Shown here: piece by piece, positions 8,403 to 16,598 of the stretch
Numbering within the stretch: position 1 is the first letter of the stretch
How the letters are laid out: the number at the start of each line of letters is the position of its first letter
Source: Anaerolineae bacterium
GTDB taxonomy: Bacteria > Chloroflexota > Anaerolineae > Promineifilales > Promineifilaceae
DNA length: 64,000 nt
NCBI GenBank assembly: GCA_023384415.1
Contig: JAHDWJ010000010.1
Span: 58,426-122,425, forward strand
Reading direction: 5' to 3'
Made by a program: the position numbers and the translations under genes
The notes under the pieces: model-generated
What the model was told of the DNA's origin: nothing
The model's input: only the letters and a program-made list of their open reading frames with translations
Database searches by the model: none

Positions 8403-8936
8403 GTGAATATCATCACCTGGCGAACAATCATCTGGCAGCAGTTTGGGGCGGCCATTGACATGCTCAATCATGCCCTGAACGACTGTCCCGACGAGCTGTG
8501 GCGCGCCCGTTTGTGGGATAACCCTACACGGGAGAAGTTCTTTCTGCCGGAGTATTGGTATATTGTCTATCACACCTTATTCTGGCTAGACCTTTACCTG
8601 ACGGGCGCTGAGGAAGGCTTTGTCCCGCCGCCCCCCTTTACCCTAATTGAACAGGACGAAGATGGCCCGCTGCCTGAGAGAGCCTATACAAAAGAGGAAC
8701 TCCTGGCGTATCTGGCTGAATGTCGCGAGAAATGCCAGGCGACGATCTTGGCGCTGACCGATGAAGCGGCTCAACAGCGCTGCCAATTTGCCTGGGGCGA
8801 GGTAAGCTTCGCAGAGTTACTGCTCTACAACATGCGCCACGTGCAGGAACATGAAGCGCAATTGAGCTTGTTTTTAGGCCAAAGGGTGGGTATCGAATTG
8901 GATTGGGAGGCCATAGCCAGGCGTAACGCCGTGTGA
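8403..8936 (+). CDS. DinB-like family protein (fourth of four)
   Basis: A 177-residue helical protein: WQQFGAAIDMLNHALNDCPD, then YIVYHTLFWLDLYLTG with the first histidine and YNMRHVQEHEAQLSLFLGQR with the HxxxH pair. This matches the DinB metal site. The start is GTG at 8403, set by TAGGAGAG about 10 bases upstream. The gap before it (8220-8402) has no gene. Four DinB-type paralogues within 7.3 kb is notable. Confidence 0.84.
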   Translation: MNIITWRTIIWQQFGAAIDMLNHALNDCPDELWRARLWDNPTREKFFLPEYWYIVYHTLFWLDLYLTGAEEGFVPPPPFTLIEQDEDGPLPERAYTKEELLAYLAECREKCQATILALTDEAAQQRCQFAWGEVSFAELLLYNMRHVQEHEAQLSLFLGQRVGIELDWEAIARRNAV

Positions 8937-8945
8937 GAGGAAATT

Positions 8946-9059
8946 ATGTTAACCATTGACATCCAAACAGCCCGCCGCTTCATCCTGGGAAAACAGGGCT
9001 TGTGGCCTGGACGGCGCTGGTGCGGCCTGGAAGGCACGGAATAGGCGATGCGGGCCATA
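8946..9059 (+). pseudogene. 5' remnant of a YcaQ/AlkX-type winged-helix glycosylase gene
   Basis: An ATG at 8946, right after GAGAGGAAATT, reads TARRFILGKQGLWPGRRW and GLEGTE, then hits TAG at 9042, with AMRAIK still recognisable behind the stop. This is the conserved start of the YcaQ/DUF1006 winged-helix family, which are about 380-400 residues and in known cases unhook DNA crosslinks. Only about 38 residues remain. The ribosome site and spacing show it was once the next gene after the fourth DinB gene. Confidence 0.6.
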
Positions 9060-9126
9060 AAATGATAATGTTGCCAACCATGTTTTCTCTCCTTGAATTA
9101 GGTTTGTTGCCAGTTTAACGAGGCAC

Positions 9127-9220
9127 CATTTAGAGATCGTTTATTGGGGAACACGGATGGGCAGGATGAACGGATTTGCCTGGCTTGATCCGCCAATCCC
9201 GCTAATCCGTGTTCTACGGT
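9127..9220. repeat. Dispersed ATCCGTGTT hairpin repeat
   Basis: Starts with CATTTAGAGATCGTTTATTG, which recurs exactly at 11378-11397. It is followed by AACACGGATGGGCAGGATG and, inverted, CTAATCCGTGTTC. The arms pair (AACACGGAT with ATCCGTGTT). The same hairpin family occurs near 16633, 19670, 63790 and 63910. It is non-coding and lies after the end of the minus-strand cupredoxin gene. Confidence 0.7.
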
Positions 9221-9564
9221 TCCACAATCAACGCGCCGACCATGCCGGCCATCTCGTGACCAGGTGAACTGCAATAAAAGGGGTAACGGCCGGGTTTTTC
9301 AGGCGTAAAGCTAAACTCGGCCGTTTCATTGGCCGCCAGCGACGTGTGGATGTTGAATTCGTCCATATCAAAGGCGTGGGCGTAGCCGTCCCGGTTGACC
9401 AGGCGCAGGGTAACGGGCTGCCCGGCTTTGACGGTGATTTCGCTTTGCCCGAAGGCCATCTCTTTCATGGCGATGGTGACCTGGTTGGGCGCGACGCGGC
9501 CGCAGGCAGCCAGCAGGCAGACCAGGATGAGGAGAAGGGGAAAAAGGTACGGCCGTACTTTCAT
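9214..9564 (-). CDS. Cupredoxin-domain lipoprotein
   Basis: A 116-residue exported copper protein. Residues 1-21 form a lipoprotein signal ending in LLAAC, so Cys21 is probably lipidated and the protein is membrane-anchored outside the cell. The mature part is a single cupredoxin barrel with type-1 copper ligands His63 (YAHAF), Cys98, His103 and Met105 or Met108 in YCSSPGHEMAGM. It should carry electrons to or from a respiratory partner, or bind copper. The next gene upstream on the same strand is separated by a perfect palindrome. Confidence 0.9.
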   Translation of the reverse strand: MKVRPYLFPLLLILVCLLAACGRVAPNQVTIAMKEMAFGQSEITVKAGQPVTLRLVNRDGYAHAFDMDEFNIHTSLAANETAEFSFTPEKPGRYPFYCSSPGHEMAGMVGALIVEP

Positions 9565-9584
9565 TAGTTTGCTCCTGGACGATA

Positions 9585-9617
9585 AGACTTGACAGGTCTC
9601 GGAGACCTGTCAAGTCT
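9585..9617. repeat. 33-base perfect palindrome
   Basis: AGACTTGACAGGTCTC at 9585-9600, one G, then its exact complement at 9602-9617. It lies between two minus-strand genes. It may end transcription of the upstream gene, but its core (GACAGGTC/GACCTGTC) resembles dispersed palindromes in other bacteria. Compare 10090, 24335 and 27793. Confidence 0.8.
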
Positions 9618-9630
9618 GCCTGCTCACATG

Positions 9631-10068
9631 TTAATCACCCATCGCCAACTGGGGCGAAACGGCTGTTTCTGCTTCCGTCTGCCGCACAGCCCAGACCCCG
9701 GCGGCGATGATGATCAGGTGAATGACGATGAAGGCAATGTAGCCGCCGGCGTCATACCCTCTGGCAATCAAGAAAATGTCATCCAATACCCCGTGCGTGA
9801 ACTCCAGCCAGACCAGAAGGATAGCCGCGCTGGCATATTTGGCCGGTTTGCGGCTGGCCCACAGGGCAAAGGTGGCAATACCAAACATCTCAAACAGGAA
9901 GGGCGACCAGCCATCCACAAAGGCGCGCAGCGCCCATTCGTCGGTGGGAAAAGGGATGTTGTCGCTCAGATATTGCGAACCGCCTAGGAACATCATGTAG
10001 ATGTTCATCAAGAAAAGCAGCAAATACCACACACCTACAAGTCGGAACCACCACTGTAACTTTTTCAT
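9631..10068 (-). CDS. Four-helix membrane protein, possibly BphX-like
   Basis: A 145-residue protein with four hydrophobic segments, starting WWFRLVGVWYLLLFLMNIYM, then at about residues 55-70, 78-97 and 109-127. Length and topology resemble the BphX/DUF4345 type of small membrane proteins, but no residue motif makes this certain. A function cannot be stated. The start follows AAGGAGATTTACAG on the minus strand. It sits between the cupredoxin and RidA genes, all on the minus strand. Confidence 0.75.
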   Translation of the reverse strand: MKKLQWWFRLVGVWYLLLFLMNIYMMFLGGSQYLSDNIPFPTDEWALRAFVDGWSPFLFEMFGIATFALWASRKPAKYASAAILLVWLEFTHGVLDDIFLIARGYDAGGYIAFIVIHLIIIAAGVWAVRQTEAETAVSPQLAMGD

Positions 10069-10089
10069 CTGTAAATCTCCTTGTTTGTT

Positions 10090-10123
10090 AGAAGTTCAAC
10101 TTCTCCAAAGAAGTTGAACTTCT
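10090..10123. repeat. 14-bp perfect inverted repeat
   Basis: AGAAGTTCAACTTC (10090-10103), loop TCCAAA, and exact complement at 10110-10123. It is intergenic between the RidA gene and the membrane-protein gene. It has the same architecture as the palindrome at 9585 but a different sequence. Confidence 0.8.
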
Positions 10124-10126
10124 GGT

Positions 10127-10522
10127 TCAGGCAACGGCCGTAGCCTCGATCTCAATCATCATCTCCGGGAACGCCAGCCGGGTCACGCCGATGAGCGAGC
10201 CGGTGTGCTGGCAGCCCGCTGCGGCCAGGCGGCCAATAAAAGCATCGTAGTTGACAAAAAATTGATCCACGTCCGTTACATAGATGTTCAGACGCATAAT
10301 GTCGGCAAAGGTGAACCCGGCCTGATGCAGCAGCGTCTCCAGGTTGTCCAGGGCCAGGCTGATTTGGGCGCGCATGTCACCGGCATGAACGGCCGCGCCC
10401 GTTTCATCGTTGGCCGCCTGCCCGGAGCAGTAGAGAATACGCTGCGCCCCGCGCACCTCGTTGGCCTGCACATAGCCAAATTCATCTTGCCACTGCCAGG
10501 GGTTGATAATTCGTCGTTCCAT
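10127..10522 (-). CDS. RidA/YjgF/YER057c family protein
   Basis: A 131-residue protein of the RidA fold, a trimeric cytosolic enaminase/iminase family that clears reactive enamines made by PLP enzymes. Visible elements: ILYCSGQAANDETG, the NLETLLHQAGFTFADIMRLN helix, and the end segment LAFPEMMIEIEATAVA. The conserved Arg of the active site is present in GVTRLAFP. The start follows AAAAGGAGATTTCACA. Assignment to the family is firm; the subfamily is not. Confidence 0.88.
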   Translation of the reverse strand: MERRIINPWQWQDEFGYVQANEVRGAQRILYCSGQAANDETGAAVHAGDMRAQISLALDNLETLLHQAGFTFADIMRLNIYVTDVDQFFVNYDAFIGRLAAAGCQHTGSLIGVTRLAFPEMMIEIEATAVA

Positions 10523-10610
10523 TGTGAAATCTCCTTTTTGCTTGTTTTATGGCTGAGCGAAAGTCTCTGCGCTCAGAAATATCAAAACATGAGTGGTTGC
10601 GTACGCAATC

Positions 10611-11066
10611 TCAGACCTTACTTCCTGTTTCAATGAGTCGTTTCAACTCTTTGAGTTCCAACCGCACTTGTCGTTTGGCCATGGGCAGCATGATAAAATT
10701 CATTAGTTTCATAATTCCGGCCAGTTGATTATCGGAATATCGTGTTACGACGGTCGAGTTTTCTTTCTGAACCAGGGTCCAGCCACCTGTAATGGGGAAA
10801 GGGCTGTTCGTCGGTTGCCAGGTGAAGGAGTAGGGCGAATCCCACGAAGTGATGACTCCGTCAAGCACCATCGTTTGCCCGGCAAAGGTCTCTATCCAGT
10901 CGTACTCAGAGCCAACTCCCGGTGGTTCATCCTTTTTCCAGCCTACCTTCTTCATATTCTTATGCCATTTGGCGGTATTGCGAAAGTCTGTAAGGTAGGC
11001 GAATACTGCTTCTATTGGTGCATCAATCACCACTGTATCTTCCATATGAGTAGAGTTATTTCTCAT
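10611..11066 (-). CDS. SRPBCC (polyketide cyclase/dehydrase-like) protein
   Basis: A 151-residue START-like protein: EDTVVIDAPIEAVFAYLTDF at the N-terminus, then a WKKDEPPGVGSEYDWIE strand pair and a long C-terminal helix (MAKRQVRLELKELKRLIE). The fold binds hydrophobic ligands; members are lipid carriers, cyclases or stress proteins. The ATG at 11066 follows GAGGAG at the right spacing; an upstream in-frame start adds 15 unsupported residues. The function is not assignable. Confidence 0.82.
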   Translation of the reverse strand: MRNNSTHMEDTVVIDAPIEAVFAYLTDFRNTAKWHKNMKKVGWKKDEPPGVGSEYDWIETFAGQTMVLDGVITSWDSPYSFTWQPTNSPFPITGGWTLVQKENSTVVTRYSDNQLAGIMKLMNFIMLPMAKRQVRLELKELKRLIETGSKV

Positions 11067-11119
11067 GGTGTGATTCTCCTCTGAACATAAACAGGGATGA
11101 GCAGGATTCATGGATTGTT

Positions 11120-11329
11120 TTATTCATCCAGCGGCGGTTCCTCTGGCGGCATGGCCGTCCACTCATCTAAAAAGCGCACCAACTCCGCCAAATCCTTAAA
11201 GCCGCGCCGCCGCGAACTATGTGGGTCTTCCAGGCTGTAGTGCCAGACGGGCGGCGTATGGGACAGCGCATCCCCCTCTGTCCACAGGCTGAGGATAAAA
11301 CTGTGACGGTGGGATGGCCTTTTTTCCAT
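11120..11329 (-). CDS. Small conserved-type protein, unknown
   Basis: A 69-residue hydrophilic protein: HSFILSLWTEG, then VWHYSLEDPHSSRRRGFKDL and AELVRFLDEW. The alternation of strand, basic turn and helix looks like a real small domain, and similar short proteins seem to occur in Chloroflexota, but I cannot name a family. AGAAAAGG lies before the start. It is followed at lower coordinates by the SRPBCC gene. Confidence 0.6.
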   Translation of the reverse strand: MEKRPSHRHSFILSLWTEGDALSHTPPVWHYSLEDPHSSRRRGFKDLAELVRFLDEWTAMPPEEPPLDE

Positions 11330-11593
11330 TACCTTTTCTCAACATTTGTGAACAGTATGCCCATCATAGAGGACGATCATTTAGAGATCGTTTATTGCTG
11401 GTAACTTGCGGGGGGTGCAATGCAGTAAGGGGTATAGCTATGCAGCTTACTTTTTACCCTATGAATTCTCAAAGGGTGATCAGGCATGAATTGTTATAAG
11501 CTGATGTATCAGGGAAACGGGTGAGGAAAACGAGGTTTTTTTGGGGGGGCAGGGCTTCTTGGGTGCCAGGGTGAAACGTGACGGGGCAACCGT
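11330..11593. other. Intergenic region with a second copy of a 20-bp repeat
   Basis: No gene seen. The segment 11378-11397 repeats 9127-9146 exactly (CATTTAGAGATCGTTTATTG). The rest contains a G-run near 11540 and nothing else I can support. Confidence 0.5.
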
Positions 11594-14500
11594 TTAAGGT
11601 GATTCCTGGAGCAGGGTGGTTATGATCTTTTTCAGGGTGATTTCGGGGCTGCTGTCCGCGGCCGCGTCCCTTATTCCCCTTTGCCCCATATTTTCCAGGA
11701 ACATAGCCAACTGTTCGGCGATCCCATGCTCAAGGGCCGGGTGGCGGCTGGCAGCCTGGGCCAGGGCAAGGGCTTGAGAATGGTGCCCGCTTTGCGCCAG
11801 AAGTGTGACCAATGGTGGGGTTGCTGCCAGGAGAATGGGCATGGCTTGTAAGGTTATACCTATCTGTAACGCTTCTTGTAAACAGTTCCAGGCCAGGGAA
11901 CGTTCATTCAGGGTCAGACTGGTACGCCCCAGGTTAATCAGGTTTAGGGCTACTTCGCGGGTATCCCCCAGTTGACGATTGAGGGTCAGGCTTTGCTGAA
12001 AATAAGCAGTGGCGGCGGTTATGTCTCCCTCTTTTTCAGCAATATGGCCTAAATTGTCCCAGCAGAGGGTTAGACCGCCGGGTTCCCCTATCTGATTAAA
12101 AATCGTCTGGGCGGTCTGGAAGCGGCCGCGAGCCGCCTCAATCTTCCCCTGACTGAGCTCTATTTGCCCCAGGTTTAACAAAATCCCGGCCACGCCAGAA
12201 CGATAACCGGTGGCCTGGAACTGTTCCAGGCCAGCTTCATACCAGGTCAGGGCCTGTGCATGTTCTCCGGCATCGGCCGCCAACAGCCCTAAATTGTTGA
12301 GGGCCAGACCTGCCGTGTAATGATTGCCAATTTGCCGGGCCAGGTGGAGACTTTCCTGATAATGGGTCGCGGCCGCGGCCGGCTCCCCCAGGGTATATTT
12401 CACACTGCCTAGATTGTTGAGCGTTAGAGCTACACCGGCCAGATTACCAATTTCTCGCCCCAAGGCCAGGCTGTCTTCATAATATTTTTGGGCCTCTAGC
12501 AGCCGCCCTAAAGAGCTGACGACCAGCCCCAGGTTATGCCAGGATTGGGCTATACCTGTCTCATCTTCGGCGGCAATATAGAGAGCCAGGGCCTGGCGGT
12601 GCTTCTCTTCCGCTTCAGGATAATTCCCTCCGTTATAAGCGATTTTGCCTAATGTTTTGTTAATAAAAGCAGTTTCCAGGCGAGTTGATTCATCGGGTTC
12701 GCTCGTTTGTAGAAAAGTCAGGGCAATATGCAGCCAGGCGCGGCTCTCATCCAGACGGCCCAACCGATACGCCAGAGCGGCCCGCCTGGCCTTGAGGCGC
12801 ATAGCCAATACCCCTGTCCTGGCTGACTGCTCAGCCAGAGCAAAGGCCTGTTCCCCTTCTTGATACCAGCTTTGCCCATCATAGAACTCATACAGAGGGG
12901 CTGCCATTGGCCCTAGGGCTATTTCATCGCGCTGCTCAATGGCCCACTGCCAGGCCAGGCGGATGTTGTCCACATCGGCAAGCAAGTCAGATAAGCTTTC
13001 CCGGCGGTAAAGGGTGGCCTGGGATTGGGCTAACCATTGGCTGTAATAATGGGCATGGCGGCGGTTGGTGGCTGCGGCCGCTTCCGGGTCACTCTTTAAT
13101 TTTTCTTGCGTGTACTGCTGTAATAAGGGGTGAATCGTGTACCGGTCATTAGAGTGTCGCTGTAAAAATGATTTGCTCAGGAGCATCAATAACACAGGCA
13201 AGGCCGCCTCGGCTACTTTTTCGGCGGCAGGTCGGGTGAACCCACCCTGAAAAATCGAAAGCCGGGTTAAGACAGCCTGCTCTGGTTGGCTTAACCGGTG
13301 CCAGGATGAATCCAGGACAGCCCGTAAACTTTGATGCCGCGCTGGGGTGTCTCGTAAAGTAGTTGTCAGAAAATCAAGGTTTCGCCCGATCTCTTGGGCA
13401 ATCTCCGTACAGCTTAGAAGGGGTGTCCAGGCGGCGGCCAACTCAATCGCCAGGGGCATTCCGACGAGTAAACGGCAAATGTCAGCGATCTTTGCCAGGT
13501 CTGCCGGGTTGGGGCTAAAGTGAGGCTGGATGGCGGCCGCACGCTGGCAAAAAAGCTGCACCGCATTGAATGTTTCCAGGCTGGTTGTATCCGATGGGTC
13601 GGGGAAACTCATGCCTGCCACCGGCAGCAGCCATTCCCCACGTAAATTTAGCCGTTCACGAGAGGTAACCAGAAATTTTAGCCGGGTTGTATGGCTGAGC
13701 ATTTCGGCTACCCACGTTGTCCCTGCTTCCAGCAGATGCTCGAAATTATCCAGCAGCAGCAGCCCTGATTGTTCTTTGAGGACATCTAAAAGCTGCGGCC
13801 GCGTGATTCCCTGATTGGGCGAAACCAAGCCCAACCCACTGGCGATGGCTGCTGGCAGCAGGTCTGGGCTGCTTACCCCTTCCAGGGGGATAAAATAAAC
13901 GTGACCAGCAAAATGGGGCTGCATGGCCGCGGCCGCGTGCAACGCCAGGCGCGTTTTGCCAATTCCCCCTACACCGGTCAACGTCAATAAACGGCAGTCG
14001 GCGCCCGTCAATAAAGTGATGATTTCGGTGATTTCCCGGTCACGGCCAATAAAGGGAGTCGCCTGGGGGGGGAGGGTGGATGGGCTTACAGGCCAGGCGG
14101 CCGCGTACCCAAATGCTCGCTCTGGTGACTCTGCTTTGCTGGCCGGATCAAGCAAACCGGAACCAGAAAAAGCAGTCGCTTTTGCCTGAACCGTTATAGG
14201 CGTATCGGTTAGCCCCAAACGAGCGTCCAGGCTTCCCCCTAGATCCACGGACCCATCGCGGATTTGTTCATAGAGCAAGGTTAGTTCGGGGGCAGGGGAA
14301 ACGGCAAGCTGCTCTTCAAGCAGGCGGGTACACTCCTCATATTGGCGCAGGGCAGCCGCTCGTTGTCCCGAGCGGACAAGGACCAGCATCAGGGATTGGT
14401 GGGCCGATTCATCTAATGGTTCCAGGGTTAGCCAGCGACGGGCTGTGGCCGCGGCCTGCTCAAACTGGCCCATACCGGCATAAGCCCGCACCAATTTCTC

Positions 14501-15001
14501 TAGCACCGTTGTCATTTCACTGCGTAAATGCTCCCGCTGAAATAGCTGCCAGTCATCAAAAGCCTGGCTGTCACGCAGGCTAAACCCCGCCATAAACTCA
14601 TCTCGGTACAACGCGGCCGCGTCACTAAGAGAAGGGATACAGGCCGGGCAAACAACATCTGGGGGGTGGCCATGGCTGCGGCCAACCGCCAACAAACGGT
14701 GAAATTGCTCCACATCCAACCAGAGGCCAGCACTCCACTCCAGGCTGATCGTTTCCCGTTCAATATCCAACCAACTGCGGGCTAACGCCGCATTCAGAAC
14801 CGATAAAGTGCGCCGTAGGCGGGCACGGGCTTCGGCTGTGTCAGGCCAAAACATCAGGGCCAGGCTGTCCCGGCTGTGTATCTGGCGGGTAACCGCCAGA
14901 TAAGCCAGCAGGGCTATCGCTTTGCGGGTATCAACCCGAATCGGCGTACCATTTCGTTCAATTTGCGGGGGACCCATCAAGAGCAAAGTGAGTTGAGCCA
15001 T
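11594..15001 (-). CDS. SARP-type STAND regulator (winged helix-BTAD-NB-ARC-TPR)
   Basis: A 1135-residue AfsR/DnrI-like regulator. Residues 1-95 form a winged-helix DNA-binding domain (QIERNGTPIRVDTRKAIALL), residues 95-250 the bacterial transcriptional activator domain (YRDEFMAGFSLRDSQAFDDW), then the NB-ARC ATPase with P-loop GVGGIGKT near 340, Walker B LLLLDNFEHLL near 415 and the TSRERLNLRGEW sensor. From about 720 to the end are tetratricopeptide repeats (for example NNLGSVKYTLGEPAAAATHY). Such proteins hold an ATP-dependent switch and activate promoters when a ligand is sensed by the TPRs. The ATG at 15001 is chosen; a TTG at 15037 is possible. The targets are unknown; a paralogue lies at 20499. 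Confidence 0.9.
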   Translation of the reverse strand: MAQLTLLLMGPPQIERNGTPIRVDTRKAIALLAYLAVTRQIHSRDSLALMFWPDTAEARARLRRTLSVLNAALARSWLDIERETISLEWSAGLWLDVEQFHRLLAVGRSHGHPPDVVCPACIPSLSDAAALYRDEFMAGFSLRDSQAFDDWQLFQREHLRSEMTTVLEKLVRAYAGMGQFEQAAATARRWLTLEPLDESAHQSLMLVLVRSGQRAAALRQYEECTRLLEEQLAVSPAPELTLLYEQIRDGSVDLGGSLDARLGLTDTPITVQAKATAFSGSGLLDPASKAESPERAFGYAAAWPVSPSTLPPQATPFIGRDREITEIITLLTGADCRLLTLTGVGGIGKTRLALHAAAAMQPHFAGHVYFIPLEGVSSPDLLPAAIASGLGLVSPNQGITRPQLLDVLKEQSGLLLLDNFEHLLEAGTTWVAEMLSHTTRLKFLVTSRERLNLRGEWLLPVAGMSFPDPSDTTSLETFNAVQLFCQRAAAIQPHFSPNPADLAKIADICRLLVGMPLAIELAAAWTPLLSCTEIAQEIGRNLDFLTTTLRDTPARHQSLRAVLDSSWHRLSQPEQAVLTRLSIFQGGFTRPAAEKVAEAALPVLLMLLSKSFLQRHSNDRYTIHPLLQQYTQEKLKSDPEAAAATNRRHAHYYSQWLAQSQATLYRRESLSDLLADVDNIRLAWQWAIEQRDEIALGPMAAPLYEFYDGQSWYQEGEQAFALAEQSARTGVLAMRLKARRAALAYRLGRLDESRAWLHIALTFLQTSEPDESTRLETAFINKTLGKIAYNGGNYPEAEEKHRQALALYIAAEDETGIAQSWHNLGLVVSSLGRLLEAQKYYEDSLALGREIGNLAGVALTLNNLGSVKYTLGEPAAAATHYQESLHLARQIGNHYTAGLALNNLGLLAADAGEHAQALTWYEAGLEQFQATGYRSGVAGILLNLGQIELSQGKIEAARGRFQTAQTIFNQIGEPGGLTLCWDNLGHIAEKEGDITAATAYFQQSLTLNRQLGDTREVALNLINLGRTSLTLNERSLAWNCLQEALQIGITLQAMPILLAATPPLVTLLAQSGHHSQALALAQAASRHPALEHGIAEQLAMFLENMGQRGIRDAAADSSPEITLKKIITTLLQESP

Positions 15002-15124
15002 GATGTGTAGGGAGTGATAGGTAAAAACGGTGTGCAACCAAACATCACGCCATTATAACCACAAATGGTCGCTTCGGGATAAACCCATTAGTGCCTTACA
15101 ACGCAACTTTTTGTCCAAAAACAA

Positions 15125-15325
15125 GGAGTGATCCAGAAATGACACAGATTTTCACAGATAGCTTAAACATCACTGTTCATCTGTGACTCTGCTGAAAAAG
15201 GTCGCACAGAGACGCGAAGGCGCAAAGTTACCAAAGAAAAATTCGGGTTCATTGGTGAAATTCGTGGCTTCTTTCAGTGGACTCATCTGTGACATCTGTG
15301 GATAAATCATTTCTGATTTACCCAG
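15125..15325. repeat. Dispersed GACACAGATT/TGTGGATAAATC repeat
   Basis: Begins AATGACACAGATTTTCACAG and ends ATCTGTGGATAAATCATTTC. The copy at 26018-26112 has the same beginning and end but lacks the middle. The middle (about 15184-15245, TCTGCTGAAAAAGG through GTTACCAAAGAAAAATTC) reappears inverted at about 62763-62826. It is therefore a composite of two dispersed repeat units. Confidence 0.7.
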
Positions 15326-15399
15326 GTTAGGAATTAACTTGTCCCGGAACCATCTCGGAACGTTTTCGGAACGATGGGGCTGATAATTGCCTTATATAA

Positions 15400-15417
15400 G
15401 CGTATGGCGCGATACGC
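15400..15417. promoter_or_regulatory. GCGTAT-N6-ATACGC palindrome
   Basis: Six-base arms around GGCGCG, upstream of the FxLYD lipoprotein gene. The same arms with a 4-base centre occur at 16470-16485 and 18747-18762. It could be an operator or a small dispersed hairpin; position near a gene start at 15400 and 18747 favours regulation, without proof. Confidence 0.35.
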
Positions 15418-15505
15418 CTCATAAACCCCAAACTCTGGTTTGTTCGAGTGCCAGCGCGACCTCGGCAAAACAGCCAGATAGCCGTAAAAATAAGGAGATT
15501 TAGAG

Positions 15506-16423
15506 ATGATGCGCTTAACTCAAAACACGGTAGTAACGATAGTGGCTCTAATGGCTTTGCTGTTGGCTACATTGGCTTGTGGTTCAGGTACCGATAGCCC
15601 TAACCGGGATGGTGGGAATACCGCTTCGGGTGGAGGGGGATCTACGAGTAGTTCTACCAGCGGTAGTTCCACCAGTTCTACCTCTGGCACTTCTTCGGAA
15701 AGCCAGAATGCTCCTGTGGCTCCTTCCGGCGGTTCAGGTGAAGCCTCTGGCAATAGCAGCAGCACCTCTGGCAGTGGTGGCAGCACCAATGACAGCGCCG
15801 GTGGGGCCGCGACGGGGGATGATGTGGCCGGGGGCAATGCCTTCACCGTGAGCAATGATATGGGCCGGGTGGATAATGATATGGGGTATCTGTACCTCAC
15901 CGGCGAAATCACCAACACCAGCGGCCGTTGGGTGAAAGCAGTCCGAATTGATTTTCAACTGCTGGATGGGTCGGGCAATGAAATTTTTACCGACCGGACC
16001 TATGCCTATCCATTTGTGGCCGCGCCCGGTGGCACCCTCGTTTATGAATACGTGCGCTCCCTAAGTGCCATCAATGGTACGTATGCTTCCCATAAAGTTG
16101 AGGTATCAGCCATTGTGACGACGGATGAGCAGCAGGGGGTGGTAGAGAATGTGGTCGTTGAGGATGATGGTGATTATGTGATGATCAACGGTACCTTTAG
16201 AAGTAGCGGCCGCGATGCCTGTTTCAACCCCCAACCAATAGCCGCCATGTACACCGCCAGTGGCAAACTATATCGCGTCGAAGCCCATTCCCCGACCGAT
16301 GCCCAGGGGAATTTCTATAACGATTTGCCCGCTGGCAATACCCTCTCCTTCAGCTTTGGTATGAGCAAACCGACGGGTGAAGCGATGGGTGAGGTAAAAG
16401 TGTGGGCCAGTTGCGGTGGCTAA
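15506..16423 (+). CDS. Lipoprotein with Ser/Gly/Thr linker and FxLYD-like domains
   Basis: A 305-residue exported lipoprotein. Residues 1-25 form the signal with the lipobox LATLAC. Residues 26-110 are a very low-complexity Ser/Gly/Thr linker. The rest resembles FxLYD/DUF-type beta domains (DNDMGYLYLTGEITNTSGRW, AVRIDFQLLDGSGNEIFTDR), typical of surface lipoproteins in Gram-positive and Chloroflexota cells. A second beta unit (YVMINGTFRSSGRDACFNPQ) follows. AAGGAG precedes the ATG at 15506. It is probably an extracellular binding or structural protein; no enzyme motif is seen. Confidence 0.82.
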   Translation: MMRLTQNTVVTIVALMALLLATLACGSGTDSPNRDGGNTASGGGGSTSSSTSGSSTSSTSGTSSESQNAPVAPSGGSGEASGNSSSTSGSGGSTNDSAGGAATGDDVAGGNAFTVSNDMGRVDNDMGYLYLTGEITNTSGRWVKAVRIDFQLLDGSGNEIFTDRTYAYPFVAAPGGTLVYEYVRSLSAINGTYASHKVEVSAIVTTDEQQGVVENVVVEDDGDYVMINGTFRSSGRDACFNPQPIAAMYTASGKLYRVEAHSPTDAQGNFYNDLPAGNTLSFSFGMSKPTGEAMGEVKVWASCGG

Positions 16424-16463
16424 CAGCCTGCTGGTTAGATGGTAGTAAGCGGTACCTTTTGTA

Positions 16464-16491
16464 GCAGGGGCGTATACTCATACGCCCCTGC
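16464..16491 (+). terminator. Hairpin after the lipoprotein gene
   Basis: Perfect 12-bp stem GCAGGGGCGTAT (16464-16475), loop ACTC, complement to 16491, then ATTTGG. It ends transcription of the lipoprotein gene most likely, although the T run is weak. Its inner part is the GCGTAT-ACTC-ATACGC palindrome noted elsewhere. Confidence 0.65.
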
Positions 16492-16598
16492 ATTTGGTAT
16501 TAACCCCTTGAATCCCCGAACACCCAGAAAAAATCGGTCGCGGCCGCTGGTCAAATTTTTAAAGTTCACTTGAGCCACCCTTTTTTAGCTTGACAAAG

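Larger units (their letters stand above)
15002..15505. other. Divergent intergenic region with dispersed repeats
   Basis: A 500-base region between divergent genes with no ORF of interest. It holds a dispersed repeat at 15125-15320 and the palindrome GCGTAT-GGCGCG-ATACGC at 15400-15417, about 90 bases before the lipoprotein gene. Promoters for both flanking genes should be here but I cannot place them with confidence. Confidence 0.6.

Noticed and set aside
127-8936. Integron gene-cassette array
   Set aside because: Genes are small and co-directional, but there are no attC-like sites between them, several overlap by ATGA, and no integrase is seen.
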